Source: Glycomyces dulcitolivorans
GTDB lineage: Bacteria; Actinomycetota; Actinomycetes; Mycobacteriales; Micromonosporaceae
Length of the DNA stretch: 50,687 bases
Reading direction: 5' to 3'
NCBI RefSeq assembly: GCF_003265355.1
Contig: NZ_QFRW01000325.1
Location: 1-50,687 of the forward strand
In this document: positions 25,717 through 34,552 of the stretch, in pieces
Layout: each line of letters begins with the position of its first letter
Position numbering within the stretch: position 1 is the first letter of the stretch
Notes under the pieces: model-generated
What the model saw: only the letters and a program-made list of their open reading frames with translations
The model's database searches: none
What the model was told of the DNA's origin: nothing
Position numbers and translations under genes: made by a program

Positions 25717-26900
25717 ACGATCCCCTTCTCCCGCAGTCGTTCCAGCTGTTCGCGGGTGACGCCGACCTCGGCGAGCACCTCGTCGGTGTCCTGGCCGTGG
25801 CGGCGCCCGGGCCAGCGGATCGCGCCGGGCGTCGCCGAGAGCCGGAACAGGACGTTCTGCATCTTCACCGGCCCGAGCTCCTCGTCCTCGACGGTCTGGA
25901 CGGTGCCGATCGCCCGGTACTGCGGGTCGGCGAGGACGCCGCGGACGTCGTAGACGGGGGCGACGGCGGCCTGGGCGTCCTCGAACGCGGCGACGACCTC
26001 GGCCGTGGGCCGGGCGCCGATCCAGGCGGCGACGGCCGCGTCGAGTTCGTCGGCGTGCTCGGCACGGGTGTGCCCGGAGGCGAACCAGGGCTCGGCGACG
26101 AGGTCGTCGCGCCCGACCAGGCGCAGGACGCGCTCGGCGATCGACTGGGAGCTGGTGGAGACGGCGACCCACTCGCCGTCGCCTGTCTTGTAGACGTTGC
26201 GGGGCGCGTTGTTGACTGAGCGGTTCCCGCTGCGCGGCTGGAGGAATCCGAGCTGGTCGTAGGCGGTGATCTGGCCGCCGAGGAGCATGAGGATCGGCTC
26301 GATGATGGCGAGGTCGATGACCTGGCCGGCGCCGTCGCGGTCGGCCGAGCGGAGCGCGACCATGACCGCGTAGGCGGTGGCGAGCGCGGCGATGCCGTCG
26401 GCGAGTCCGAAGGGCGGCAGCGTGGGCGGCCCGTCGGGCTGGCCGGTGAGGGCCGCGAACCCGCTCATGGCCTCGGCGAGGCTGCCGAAGCCGGGACGGC
26501 CCGAGTAGGGGCCGGTCTGGCCGAACGCGGTGACGCGGGCGACGACCAGGCGCGGGTTGGCCTCGTGGAGGCGGTCGGGGCCCAGGCCCCAGCGTTCGAG
26601 GGTGCCGGGCCGGAAGTTCTCGATGAGGACGTCGGCTCCGGCGACCAGGCGCAGCAGCAGGTCGGCGCCTTCGGGGGTGCCGAGGTTGACGGTGACGGTG
26701 CGCTTGTTGCGGCCCAAGGTCTTCCACCACAGGTTGACGCCGTCCTTCGAGGGCCCGTGGCCGCGGGAGGCGTCGGGTTTCGTCGGGTGCTCGACCTTGA
26801 CGACGTCGGCGCCGAAGTCGCCGAGGAAGGTCGCGGCGATCGGCCCGGCGAACAGGGTCGAGACGTCGAGGACCCGCAGGCCCTCCAGCGGCGCGGTCAT
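25713..26900 (-). CDS. Class III (CaiB/BaiF-type) CoA-transferase
   Basis: A 395-residue family III CoA-transferase. The N-terminal fold carries LRVLDVSTLFAGPIAATFLGDFGADVVKVEHP, written in family form, and the catalytic aspartate is D168 in FGLADGIAA, matching D169 of formyl-CoA transferase. It moves CoA from a donor such as succinyl-CoA onto a carboxylic acid. It overlaps both neighbours by 4 bp. Next to the CitE-like lyase, the pair resembles citramalate or itaconate-type activation and cleavage modules, though the substrate is not visible from sequence. Confidence 0.92.
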   Translation of the reverse strand: MTAPLEGLRVLDVSTLFAGPIAATFLGDFGADVVKVEHPTKPDASRGHGPSKDGVNLWWKTLGRNKRTVTVNLGTPEGADLLLRLVAGADVLIENFRPGTLERWGLGPDRLHEANPRLVVARVTAFGQTGPYSGRPGFGSLAEAMSGFAALTGQPDGPPTLPPFGLADGIAALATAYAVMVALRSADRDGAGQVIDLAIIEPILMLLGGQITAYDQLGFLQPRSGNRSVNNAPRNVYKTGDGEWVAVSTSSQSIAERVLRLVGRDDLVAEPWFASGHTRAEHADELDAAVAAWIGARPTAEVVAAFEDAQAAVAPVYDVRGVLADPQYRAIGTVQTVEDEELGPVKMQNVLFRLSATPGAIRWPGRRHGQDTDEVLAEVGVTREQLERLREKGIV

Positions 26901-28936
26901 GATGCCTCCCCGTCGGTGTCGTTCAGAGGCAGGTCCCAGGCGATGCGGAAGCCGATGCTGCTTGAGCGCTCCAGGCCCAGGCCCGGGAGCAGGAACTTCA
27001 GGCTGAAGGACGGGTCCTGGACGCCGCCGTCGGTGTACCAGTCGGAGCCTTCAGAGCGGTGTGCGCTGCCGCCCTTGAGCATCGCGAAGCGGGTGACGCC
27101 GTCGGAGTGCTCGCTCTCGGTCCAGTTCCACACGGCCGGTTCGCGTCGCGTGAACCCGGGCCCGGTCGCGGCGAGCTGCCATTCGAACTCGTCGGGCAGG
27201 CGGGCCCCGGCCCAGGCCGCGTAGGCGCGGGCGTCCTCAAGGGACACGCCGGTGACGGGGGCCGCCGAGTCCTCGGCGCCGGTGAGGAACCGGTGCGGGA
27301 CCTGCGGTTCGTAGCCGCTGCGCTCCAGGAAGAGCCGGTACTGCCTGACGGTGACCTCGTTGGCGGCCACCGCGACCGGCCCGGTCTCGACCTGGAGGAC
27401 CTCCTCGCGGTCGTCGTGCAGGCGCGGCGGGAGCGGCTTCCACTCCTCGACGTACGGCGCGCCCTGGTAGAAGCCGGTCTCGCGGCGGCGGAACGTGACG
27501 CGCAGTTCGCGGCGGCCGGGGGCGGGGCGGACCGCGGTGTTGGGAGGGCTCGTGATCACGGACGGCTTGGGCTGCAGCCGGATCGCTTCGCGGGCCGGGA
27601 AGGTCGCGTCGGAGGAGCCGGGGTCGGCGGCGGCCTCGCGCAGGAGGCCGTCGAGCCAGGCGGGGGCCTCGGCGCCGGGGGCGAGGTCGAGGACGCCGGC
27701 GATGCCGCGGGCGGGGACCTTGATCGCGCCGGTGACCTCGGTCCCGGCAGTGACGTCGAAGCGGCGGCCGGTCGCGGGCGCGGCGAGCGGGTCACCGACC
27801 CAGTCGATGTCGCGCCGGTTCACGATCGTCCACAGTGTCACGTCATTGTGCGTCCAGCGGGAGGCGTAGACCCCGGCGGCGACCGCTTCGGGGGTCGCGC
27901 CGTCGAGCGGCGCCCACTCCCCCTCGACGAGCACGTCGGCGGCGGCGCGCTGGACGCGGAGCATCCGGCGCAGCGTGGCCTCGTCGCGGCGGTTCCAGCC
28001 GACCCAGACGCCGAACACGGCGTCCCACACCAGGATCCCGGTGCCGTTCATCCACGCGGACTGGAGTTCCCCGGAGTGGTCGCGGTTCCAGCGGCGGATC
28101 GCGTGCATCATGTGGCGGCGCTCGTACCAGTGCGCGCGCTGCACGCCGGGCGCCTCGGAGTCGGCGAACCACTGGGCCCACGACAGGAGGTGGTCCTCGA
28201 TGCGCGCGTTGGCGACTCGCGATTCGCCTTCGAGGACCCATCCTTCGAGGGCGCGGGTGAGGGCGGCGTCGCCCTCCTTGAGGGTGTCGAGGAAGACGCC
28301 GTCGGCGCCGAGGTCCTGGAGCAGGTCGGCGAGTTCGGCGGCGTCCTCCAGCACAAATTTACGGCTCGCAAGCTTCGCCGAGGAGGCGGTGCGGCGGGTG
28401 CCGGTGTCCCAGGGGTTGTAGTCGACGAAGACGCGCAGGCCGCGGTCGTGGAACTGGCGCACGAGGTCGGCGAGGCCGGCGACGTCGCGGTAGTAGTCGA
28501 ACTGGTTGCGGTCGTCGATGCCGATCACGGGGTAGGCGTGCCAGAGGACGAGCCCGTCGAGGCCGCCCTGGGAGGCGATGGACTCCAGGAACCGGTCGAC
28601 GGTGAAGCGCTGCTCGGCGTGGTCGAACAGGCGCTCGTCCCACAGCCACACCTGGGCGACGGCGAAGGCGCGGGCGGCCCAGCGGGTCGCCTCGTCCTCG
28701 TAGGCCTTGCCGCTGTAAGCGAGGCGGTCGCGGGAGGCCTCGCGCCAAGTGGCGAGGTCGTCGCGCCAGGCGGGCCAGTCGGCGGGGTCGTCGGGGGCGG
28801 CGAAGATCTTCGCGACGTCCCCGGCCGCGGGGTCGATCCCCCCGCCGGGCGGCAGGGTCGTGGGTCGGTCGATGGGCCTGGGCACCAGCGGGTTGAACGT
28901 GTTGGTGGCGGCCTCGTCGGGGTCAGCGTGCGTCAC
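26897..28936 (-). CDS. TIM-barrel glycosidase-like protein fused to a SUMF1/FGE-like domain
   Basis: A 679-residue cytoplasmic protein (no signal). Residues about 60-480 look like an alpha-amylase/GH-type barrel: GLDGLVLWHAYPVIG, GLRVFVDYNPWDTG and GADGVFLDTLKEGD have strand-end acids, and ANARIEDHL follows. Residues about 520-670 form a SUMF1/formylglycine-generating-type domain (VAANEVTVRQYRLFL, PVTGVSLEDARAYAAWAG, RLPDEFEWQLAA, AMLKGGSAHR, SIGFRIAWD). The whole protein has no cysteine, so formylglycine synthesis is ruled out; the domain may bind carbohydrate or substrate. It overlaps the kinase gene by 14 bp and the CoA-transferase gene by 4 bp. A role in cleaving the imported compound is inferred. 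Confidence 0.75.
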   Translation of the reverse strand: MTHADPDEAATNTFNPLVPRPIDRPTTLPPGGGIDPAAGDVAKIFAAPDDPADWPAWRDDLATWREASRDRLAYSGKAYEDEATRWAARAFAVAQVWLWDERLFDHAEQRFTVDRFLESIASQGGLDGLVLWHAYPVIGIDDRNQFDYYRDVAGLADLVRQFHDRGLRVFVDYNPWDTGTRRTASSAKLASRKFVLEDAAELADLLQDLGADGVFLDTLKEGDAALTRALEGWVLEGESRVANARIEDHLLSWAQWFADSEAPGVQRAHWYERRHMMHAIRRWNRDHSGELQSAWMNGTGILVWDAVFGVWVGWNRRDEATLRRMLRVQRAAADVLVEGEWAPLDGATPEAVAAGVYASRWTHNDVTLWTIVNRRDIDWVGDPLAAPATGRRFDVTAGTEVTGAIKVPARGIAGVLDLAPGAEAPAWLDGLLREAAADPGSSDATFPAREAIRLQPKPSVITSPPNTAVRPAPGRRELRVTFRRRETGFYQGAPYVEEWKPLPPRLHDDREEVLQVETGPVAVAANEVTVRQYRLFLERSGYEPQVPHRFLTGAEDSAAPVTGVSLEDARAYAAWAGARLPDEFEWQLAATGPGFTRREPAVWNWTESEHSDGVTRFAMLKGGSAHRSEGSDWYTDGGVQDPSFSLKFLLPGLGLERSSSIGFRIAWDLPLNDTDGEAS

Positions 28937-29813
28937 GGAACTCCCGCACCTCCTCCAGGGTCGGAATGGACGGGACGGCGCCCTTGCGCTGCACGCTGAT
29001 CGCCGCGGCGGCGGTGGCGAAGCCGGTGGCGGCGACGAGCGCTTCGAGGCCCTCGCCGTCCAGCGCGGCGGCGAAGGCGCCCACGAACGTGTCGCCGGCG
29101 CCGGTGGTGTCGACGGCGTTGACGGTGTAGGCCGGCACGGGTACGGGGGCTTGGCCGGGGACGCCGACGAGGGCGCCTTCGCCGCCGAGCGTGATGATCA
29201 CGGCGCAGCCGTGCCCGGTCAGGGCCGCCATGGGGTCGGGGCCGGGGCCGGTGAGTTCGGCGGCCTCGTGCTCGTTGACGACGAGCACGTCCACTCCGCG
29301 CAGGACGTTGAGCGGGACGGCGGTGCTGGGGGCGGCGTTGAGGACCACGCGGGTCCCGGCGGCCTTCGCGACCCGAACGGCCTCAGCGACCGTGGGCACC
29401 GGGGTCTCCAGTTGCAGCACGAGCACATCGGCGCCCGCGATCGCTTCGCGTTCGGGCGCGGTGAGGTCGGTGAGTTCGGCGTTCGCGCCGGAGTTGACGA
29501 CGATGGAGTTCTCGCCGCGGCGGTCCACGTAGATCGAGGCGGTGCCGGTCGGGGCGTCGGTGCGCCGGTCCAGGAGCGTGATCCCGGCGGCGCGGGCCTC
29601 GGCGGCGAGGCGGTCGCCGTTCTCGTCGCGGCCGAGGGCGGTGATGAAGCGGGTGTCGGACCCGGCGCGGGCGGCGGCGACGGCCTGGTTGTTGCCCTTG
29701 CCGCCGGGGAACGAGGCGAAGCCGAGCGACAGGACGGTCTCGCCGGGCGCGGGGATGCGCTCGACGTCGTAGACGAGGTCGAGGTTCGCGGAGCCGAGCA
29801 CGACGACGGTCAT
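28923..29813 (-). CDS. Ribokinase-like PfkB carbohydrate kinase
   Basis: A 296-residue sugar kinase. It has the ribokinase form of the first signature (VLGSANLDLVYDVERIPAPGE), GGKGNNQAVAAARAG at 37-51 for substrate and the anion-hole/catalytic signature DTTGAGDTFVGA with catalytic D241. These match ribokinase proper better than fructokinase or adenosine kinase. It would phosphorylate ribose or a related sugar at O5 with ATP. ATG 29813 overlaps the upstream stop by 4 bp. Together with the two ADP-ribosylglycohydrolase-family genes upstream, this suggests that a riboside is cleaved and its sugar captured. Confidence 0.92.
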   Translation of the reverse strand: MTVVVLGSANLDLVYDVERIPAPGETVLSLGFASFPGGKGNNQAVAAARAGSDTRFITALGRDENGDRLAAEARAAGITLLDRRTDAPTGTASIYVDRRGENSIVVNSGANAELTDLTAPEREAIAGADVLVLQLETPVPTVAEAVRVAKAAGTRVVLNAAPSTAVPLNVLRGVDVLVVNEHEAAELTGPGPDPMAALTGHGCAVIITLGGEGALVGVPGQAPVPVPAYTVNAVDTTGAGDTFVGAFAAALDGEGLEALVAATGFATAAAAISVQRKGAVPSIPTLEEVREFRDAR

Positions 29814-31156
29814 TGCGAGACCTCCAGGGTGCGTGCCGCCAGCGCGGAGAACCGGGCGCCGGCGAAGCCGGGCACGGAGGTCGCGTAGCGGTCGTCGAGC
29901 GGTTCGATCCATTTGGGCGGCAGGGCCTTCGCGCCGGTGAGGGCGCCGGTGAGCGCGCCTGCGGTGGCGCCGACGGAGTCGGTGTCCCAGCCGCCGGAGA
30001 CGGCGAGGGTGACGGTGTGGTGGAAGTCGCCGGCGCCGCGGGCCAGCGCGAACGCGAGGAGCGCGGCGTTGGGGAGGACGTGGACCCAGTGCAGGTGCCC
30101 GTACCGGGCGTGGAGGGCGTCGACGGCGGCTTCGTCGTCGAGGGGGCCTTCGGCGAGGCCGGTGCCGACGCGGATCGCGGTGGCGTAGCGGGAGTTCTGA
30201 GGGACGACGGACAGGCCGGCCTCGATGACGGCGTCGACGGGGGCGCCGGTGACGGCGGCGGCGCTGGCGGCCGCGGCGAACATGGCGCCGTAGACGCCGT
30301 TGCGGCCGTGGGAGAGTCGCGCGTCGGTCCAGGCGAGCAGCGCGGCCTCGACGGGCAGGCCCGGGCGGGTCCAGCCGTAGAGGTCGGTGCGGATCTGCGC
30401 GCCGATCCAGTCCTGGAACGGGTTGCGCACGCGTCCGGCGCGGTCGGGTTCGACGCCGTCGAGGAGGTTGCGGTAGGCGATGCGCTCGGCGGTGAAGACG
30501 CGGCCGCCGGGGAGGAGGTCGAGCCAGGCCTGGGCGACGTGGTCGGTGGTGAAGCCGGGGCCGTGGCGCTCCAGGAGTGTCAGTGCGATGAGGGGGAAGT
30601 TGAGGTCGTCGTCCTCGGGCATGCCGTCGATGTTCTCGGCCAGGCTGGTGGGGCGCGAGCGGCGGTTCCACGGGTGCGCCAGGGCGATCGCGGGGTCGAG
30701 GCCGTGCTCGGTGAAGTACCCGTCGAGGGGCCAGTTGCCGGTGGACTTCGCGATGGCGCGGATGCCGTCCAGGGGGAGCTTCTCGACGGGTTTGCCGAGG
30801 AGGCATCCGGCGGCGCGGCCGAGCCAGGCGCCGAGGACGCGGTCGGCGGCGTCGCCGGGCTCGGGGAGCTCGGGCGGGGCCGCGAGGGCGAGGACCGGGC
30901 CGAGGTCGTCGGGTTCGTTCGCTTGCAGCGCTTCGGGGTCGGGGAGCCGGTCGAGTTCGGCGAGGAGTTCGCGGGCGAGGCTCCGGAGGGCCTCGGGTGC
31001 AGGCTCGGGGGTCGCGCCGGAGACCGGTGCGTCGGTGGAGCCTCCGGCGGCGGTCCAGCGGTCGCGGATCGCGCTCGCCTCGCGGCCGTCGAGGCGGGCG
31101 GCTTCGAGCGCGTGCGGGACGAGGTCCTCGGGCTGGGTCCAGGAGAGGCGGATCAT
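29810..31156 (-). CDS. ADP-ribosylglycohydrolase-family protein A
   Basis: A 448-residue protein with an extra N-terminal part of about 100 residues (WTQPEDLVPHALEAARLDG...) before the ADP-ribosylglycohydrolase fold. That fold begins VLGAWLGRAAGCLLGKPVEK, has an N-terminal metal motif EDDDLNF (181-187) in place of the usual TDDT, and the C-terminal motif GGWDTDSVGATAGALTGA with D391, D393 and S394. The family uses two Mg ions to cut N- or O-glycosidic bonds of ADP-ribose adducts; in this sugar operon it is more likely to cut a small riboside-like compound. ATG 31156 overlaps the paralogue's stop by 4 bp. Confidence 0.87.
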   Translation of the reverse strand: MIRLSWTQPEDLVPHALEAARLDGREASAIRDRWTAAGGSTDAPVSGATPEPAPEALRSLARELLAELDRLPDPEALQANEPDDLGPVLALAAPPELPEPGDAADRVLGAWLGRAAGCLLGKPVEKLPLDGIRAIAKSTGNWPLDGYFTEHGLDPAIALAHPWNRRSRPTSLAENIDGMPEDDDLNFPLIALTLLERHGPGFTTDHVAQAWLDLLPGGRVFTAERIAYRNLLDGVEPDRAGRVRNPFQDWIGAQIRTDLYGWTRPGLPVEAALLAWTDARLSHGRNGVYGAMFAAAASAAAVTGAPVDAVIEAGLSVVPQNSRYATAIRVGTGLAEGPLDDEAAVDALHARYGHLHWVHVLPNAALLAFALARGAGDFHHTVTLAVSGGWDTDSVGATAGALTGALTGAKALPPKWIEPLDDRYATSVPGFAGARFSALAARTLEVSQ

Positions 31157-32328
31157 GCGGCGGCCCCGGCGAAGGCGCCTCGGGCGGCGGCGACCTGGGA
31201 GGCGCGGGCGGCGTCGGCGGCCCAGACGTCGCGGGCGACGGCGGCGATGACCGGGCCGGTGGCGGTGACGTCGATGCGGGAGTTGTCGCTGACGTCCTTG
31301 ACCCACTCGGCGGGGACGGCGTCGAGGCCGCCGAGGGCGCCGGCGATCGATCCGGCCATGACGGCGATCGAGTCGGAGTCGCGGCCGTAGTTGATGGAGC
31401 CGAGGACGGCGTCGCGGTAGTCGCCGCGGGCGGCCGTGAGCATCCCGAGGGCGACCGGGAGTTCCTCGATCGCCTTGGTGCGGCTGGGGATGCGGGCGTC
31501 CATGGCGGGGGCGCGGTAGTCGGGGCCGACGGTGTCGTAGGGCTCGACGGCGCGGCGCAGCTCGGCGAGGCCGGTCCGCCAGTCGGAGATGTGGCGGGCG
31601 GTGTCGACCACGGCGGCGATGGCGGCCCTGGTGCCGTCCTTGGCGAGGCGCAGGGCGGTGGCGACGACGGATTCGACGTCGGCGCCGGGGCGCATGGCCT
31701 CGGCGACGGCGGCCGCGTAGACCCCGGCGGCCTCGCGGCCGTAGGAGGACTGGTGGGCGCCGGCGACGTCGATGGCCTCGGCGTAGGCGGCGTCGGGGCT
31801 GCCGGCGTTGACGATGCCGATGGGGGCGACGTACATGGTCGCGCCGCAGTTGACGATGTTGCCGACCCCGGCTTCGCGCGGGTCGATGTGGCCGTAGTGG
31901 AGGCGGGCGACGAGCCACTTCTCGGCCAGGAAGATCCGGTGGAGCAGCAGCGCCTCGGACTCGAACTCGGGGATCCACCGCTTCTCGCCCATGAGCAGCG
32001 GCACCAGGTGGGTCGCGATGGCGTGGGCGTCGAGGTGGCCGCGGACGGTGTCGTACACGTCGACGAGCGCGGCGGTCATGAGCGTGTCGTCGGTGATGTG
32101 CCCGTCGCCCTTGTGGTACGGGGCGATCGGGCGGGCGTTGCGCCAGTCCGCGTTGAACGGCGGCACGATCCCCTCGATGAAGCCGCCGTAGCGGTGCTGG
32201 ATCGCCTCGGGCGTGTTCCCTTCGGCGGCACCGCCGAGCGCGTCGCCCACCGCGGCGCCCGCGAGCGCGCCCGTCGCCTTGTCCACCAGGATGTCGTTGA
32301 GCGGAGCGGTGTTCAGCGGCAGGGTCAT
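31153..32328 (-). CDS. ADP-ribosylglycohydrolase-family protein B
   Basis: A 391-residue member of the same family with canonical-looking metal ligands: GALAGAAVGDALGGAAEG at 20-37, HITDDTLM (TDDT at 79-82) and NYGRDSDSIAVMAGSIAGALGG with D317, D319 and S320. It is closer to the classical active site than its neighbour. AGAGGAGA lies before ATG 32328. It is separated from the binding-protein gene by a 74-bp gap with a stable hairpin, the only real gap in the operon. Predicted to hydrolyse a glycosidic bond of an imported compound; ADP-ribosyl-protein hydrolase remains possible. Confidence 0.9.
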   Translation of the reverse strand: MTLPLNTAPLNDILVDKATGALAGAAVGDALGGAAEGNTPEAIQHRYGGFIEGIVPPFNADWRNARPIAPYHKGDGHITDDTLMTAALVDVYDTVRGHLDAHAIATHLVPLLMGEKRWIPEFESEALLLHRIFLAEKWLVARLHYGHIDPREAGVGNIVNCGATMYVAPIGIVNAGSPDAAYAEAIDVAGAHQSSYGREAAGVYAAAVAEAMRPGADVESVVATALRLAKDGTRAAIAAVVDTARHISDWRTGLAELRRAVEPYDTVGPDYRAPAMDARIPSRTKAIEELPVALGMLTAARGDYRDAVLGSINYGRDSDSIAVMAGSIAGALGGLDAVPAEWVKDVSDNSRIDVTATGPVIAAVARDVWAADAARASQVAAARGAFAGAAA

Positions 32329-32354
32329 CGTGTCTCCTCTAGATCCGGTTCGGT

Positions 32355-32382
32355 GCCCGCCGGGGCCGGGGCCCCGGCGGGC
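32355..32382 (-). terminator. Intra-operon hairpin after the binding-protein gene
   Basis: A 12-13-bp GC stem with a very short loop (32355-32367 with 32370-32382) lies between the binding protein and the glycohydrolase genes. Such hairpins often stabilise the binding-protein message or end part of the transcripts, giving more binding protein than enzymes. Confidence 0.7.
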
Positions 32383-32402
32383 GCAAGGTGTGCGGTTCGG
32401 CG

Positions 32403-33686
32403 TCAGCCCAGGTCGTTCCAGCCGTCGGTGAGCTGCGCCTGGAGCTCCTCGACGGTGATCTCGTCCGCCAGGTACTGCTGGAGGGCGGGGGTCGCGTACT
32501 GGTCCTTCCACTGCGGGTAGTTCACGGCCGACTGGAACGGCGCGGCCGACAGGCCCTCGCCGGAGGCGAGGATGGCGCCCCAGCCGTTGTCGCCGGCGGT
32601 CTGCTCGGCGACCAGGTCGCGGGCCGCGGTCGAGGACGGGATGAGCCAGTCGCCCTGCGCGAGCGCGGCCTGGTGGTCGGCCTGCATGAAGAAGTCGATG
32701 AACGCGGCCGACTCCTCGACGTGCTCGGACTCGGCTGCCACCGACATGGTCTGCGGGTTGGCGGCCTGGGTCGCGCCGGCGGTGCCCGCGAGCGGTGGCA
32801 GGACGGCCCAGTTGAAGCCCTCGGGCGCGGACTCGGTGATCTGCTGGGCGATGTAGTTGCCCGCCACGTACATCGAGTACTTGCCGTCGAAGAAGCCGGG
32901 CAGGACGTCGGAGCCGGACTGGGTCAGCGAGACCGGGTCGAGCGAGCCGTCGTCGTAGGCCATGGCGTGGATGCGCTCGGGCACGGCCAGCTCGTTCTCG
33001 CCGACATTGATCTGGTCGCCGTCGAAGAAGGTGCCGTCGAAGCCGAGCGAGAGGTTCATGACCGCGGCGGTGGGCTGCTGGAGGCCCCACCCGACGCCGA
33101 AGCCGCCGTCGCCGCCGAGCTGGGTGGCGAGGGCCTGGAAGTCGTCCCAGGTGAGGGTCTCCCCGGCGGGGACCTCGACGCCGGCGTCGGCGAACGCGTC
33201 GGTGTTGGCGAAGACCACGTAGGACTGGAGCAGGGTCGGGGCGGCGACGATCGAGCCGTCGGAGGCCGTCACGGTGCCCCAGATGTCGTCGGAGACCGCG
33301 GACTTGGTGTCGTCGCCGAGGTAGGGGCTCAGGTCGGCGAGGTAGCCCTGCTCGGCGAAGCCCATGATGTCGGCGGACTCGTCGTGGATGATGTCGGGCG
33401 CGGTGCCGCCCTGGAACTGGGTCACGAGCTGGTCGTGGACGTTGTCCCACGATCCCTGGACGAGTTCGACCTGGACGTCGGGGTTCGCCTCGTTCCAGGC
33501 GTCGACGATCTCCTGCGTGGCGGCGATCGTCGTGTCCTGGTAGGCCAGGGACTGGAAGGTCAGGGTCACCTTCCCGCCGTCGTCGGAGTCGTCGCCGACC
33601 CCGAAGGCCGAGCAGCCGGTGAGCGCGAGGGGCAGGGCGAGCAGGCCTGCTACCGCGGCGACGCTGGCGCTGGTGCGAGTGCGCAT
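32403..33686 (-). CDS. Sugar ABC transporter substrate-binding lipoprotein
   Basis: A 427-residue family 1 solute-binding protein. The signal peptide ends in the lipobox LTGC (C25), then an Asp/Gly linker. The mature protein has VTLTFQSLAYQDTTIAATQEIVDAW at its start, GGTAPDIIHDE near residue 100, GKYSMYVAGNYIAQ near 270 and the Trp/Leu-rich C-terminal helix. ATG 33686 follows AAAGAGAG; ATG 33704 has none. It would capture the operon's substrate outside the cell. First-strand residues differ from the binding protein at 3905, so the two transporters probably import different compounds. Confidence 0.93.
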   Translation of the reverse strand: MRTRTSASVAAVAGLLALPLALTGCSAFGVGDDSDDGGKVTLTFQSLAYQDTTIAATQEIVDAWNEANPDVQVELVQGSWDNVHDQLVTQFQGGTAPDIIHDESADIMGFAEQGYLADLSPYLGDDTKSAVSDDIWGTVTASDGSIVAAPTLLQSYVVFANTDAFADAGVEVPAGETLTWDDFQALATQLGGDGGFGVGWGLQQPTAAVMNLSLGFDGTFFDGDQINVGENELAVPERIHAMAYDDGSLDPVSLTQSGSDVLPGFFDGKYSMYVAGNYIAQQITESAPEGFNWAVLPPLAGTAGATQAANPQTMSVAAESEHVEESAAFIDFFMQADHQAALAQGDWLIPSSTAARDLVAEQTAGDNGWGAILASGEGLSAAPFQSAVNYPQWKDQYATPALQQYLADEITVEELQAQLTDGWNDLG

Positions 33687-33718
33687 TGCTTTCTCTCTTT
33701 CCATAGTGGTCGGTGCGG

Positions 33719-34552
33719 TCAGCCTTTGACCGCGCCGCTGAGGAGTCCGGCGGTGAGCCGTTTCTGGATGAGCATGAAGAACACGAGGCTGGGCACGCAC
33801 GCGATGAGCGCGGCGGCGGCCAGCGGCCCGAGCTGGACCTGCCCCTCGGCGCCCACGAAGCGGGCGAGGGCGAGCGGCAGGGTCTGCATGTCCGGGTCCT
33901 GGATCAGCACGAGCGCGAAGAAGAACTCGTTCCAGGAGTTGATGAACGTGAACAGGCTGGTCGCGACCAGGCCGGGCGCGAGGAGCGGCAGGACGATCTT
34001 CCACAGCGTCTTCAGCCGCCCGGCGCCGTCGACGGCGCTGGCCTCTTCGAGTTCGACCGGGATGGCGGCGACGTAGCCCTGGAGCATCCACAGCGCGAAC
34101 GGGAGCGCCCACACCGCGTACACCAGGACCAGGCCCAGCAGGGTGTTCACCAGTCCGATGTTCTTGAGCAGCAGGAACAGCGGGATGATGATGAGGATGA
34201 ACGGGAACACCTGGGAGAGCAGGATCCACCCGGTGGCCACGGCCCGCATCTTGGTGCGGAACCGCACCAGGGCGTAGGCGGCCGGGAGGGACACCGCGGT
34301 GACGATGACGGTGGTCGTGACCGCCGTCAGCAGGCTGTTCCCGGCGGCGCGGAACAGGTCGGCGCGCTCAATCGCGGCGGTGAAGTTGTCGAAGTTCAGG
34401 GTCTGGGGCAGGAAGCTCGGGTCGGGCGAGCGGATCTCGCGGTCGGTCTTGAACGCGGTCGTCAGCAGGAACACCAGCGGGAACGCCAGGAACACCATGT
34501 ACGCCAGGAGCGCCAGGTACTGGAACGGCCGCGAGAAGGGGTTCTTTCTCAC
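33719..34552 (-). CDS. Sugar ABC transporter permease (MalG type)
   Basis: A 277-residue permease with six helices; YLALLAYMVFLAFPLVFLLTTAFKTDREI (read in part) starts it. The EAA loop is IPVELEEASAVDGAGRLKTLWKIVLP. GTG 34552 overlaps the previous stop as GTGA, so translation is coupled to the other permease. No ATPase is encoded in this operon either, pointing again to a shared ATPase. Confidence 0.93.
   Translation of the reverse strand: MRKNPFSRPFQYLALLAYMVFLAFPLVFLLTTAFKTDREIRSPDPSFLPQTLNFDNFTAAIERADLFRAAGNSLLTAVTTTVIVTAVSLPAAYALVRFRTKMRAVATGWILLSQVFPFILIIIPLFLLLKNIGLVNTLLGLVLVYAVWALPFALWMLQGYVAAIPVELEEASAVDGAGRLKTLWKIVLPLLAPGLVATSLFTFINSWNEFFFALVLIQDPDMQTLPLALARFVGAEGQVQLGPLAAAALIACVPSLVFFMLIQKRLTAGLLSGAVKG

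Noticed and set aside
26897-28936. Formylglycine-generating enzyme that activates sulfatases
   Set aside because: No cysteine is present anywhere in the protein and no sulfatase gene lies in the window.
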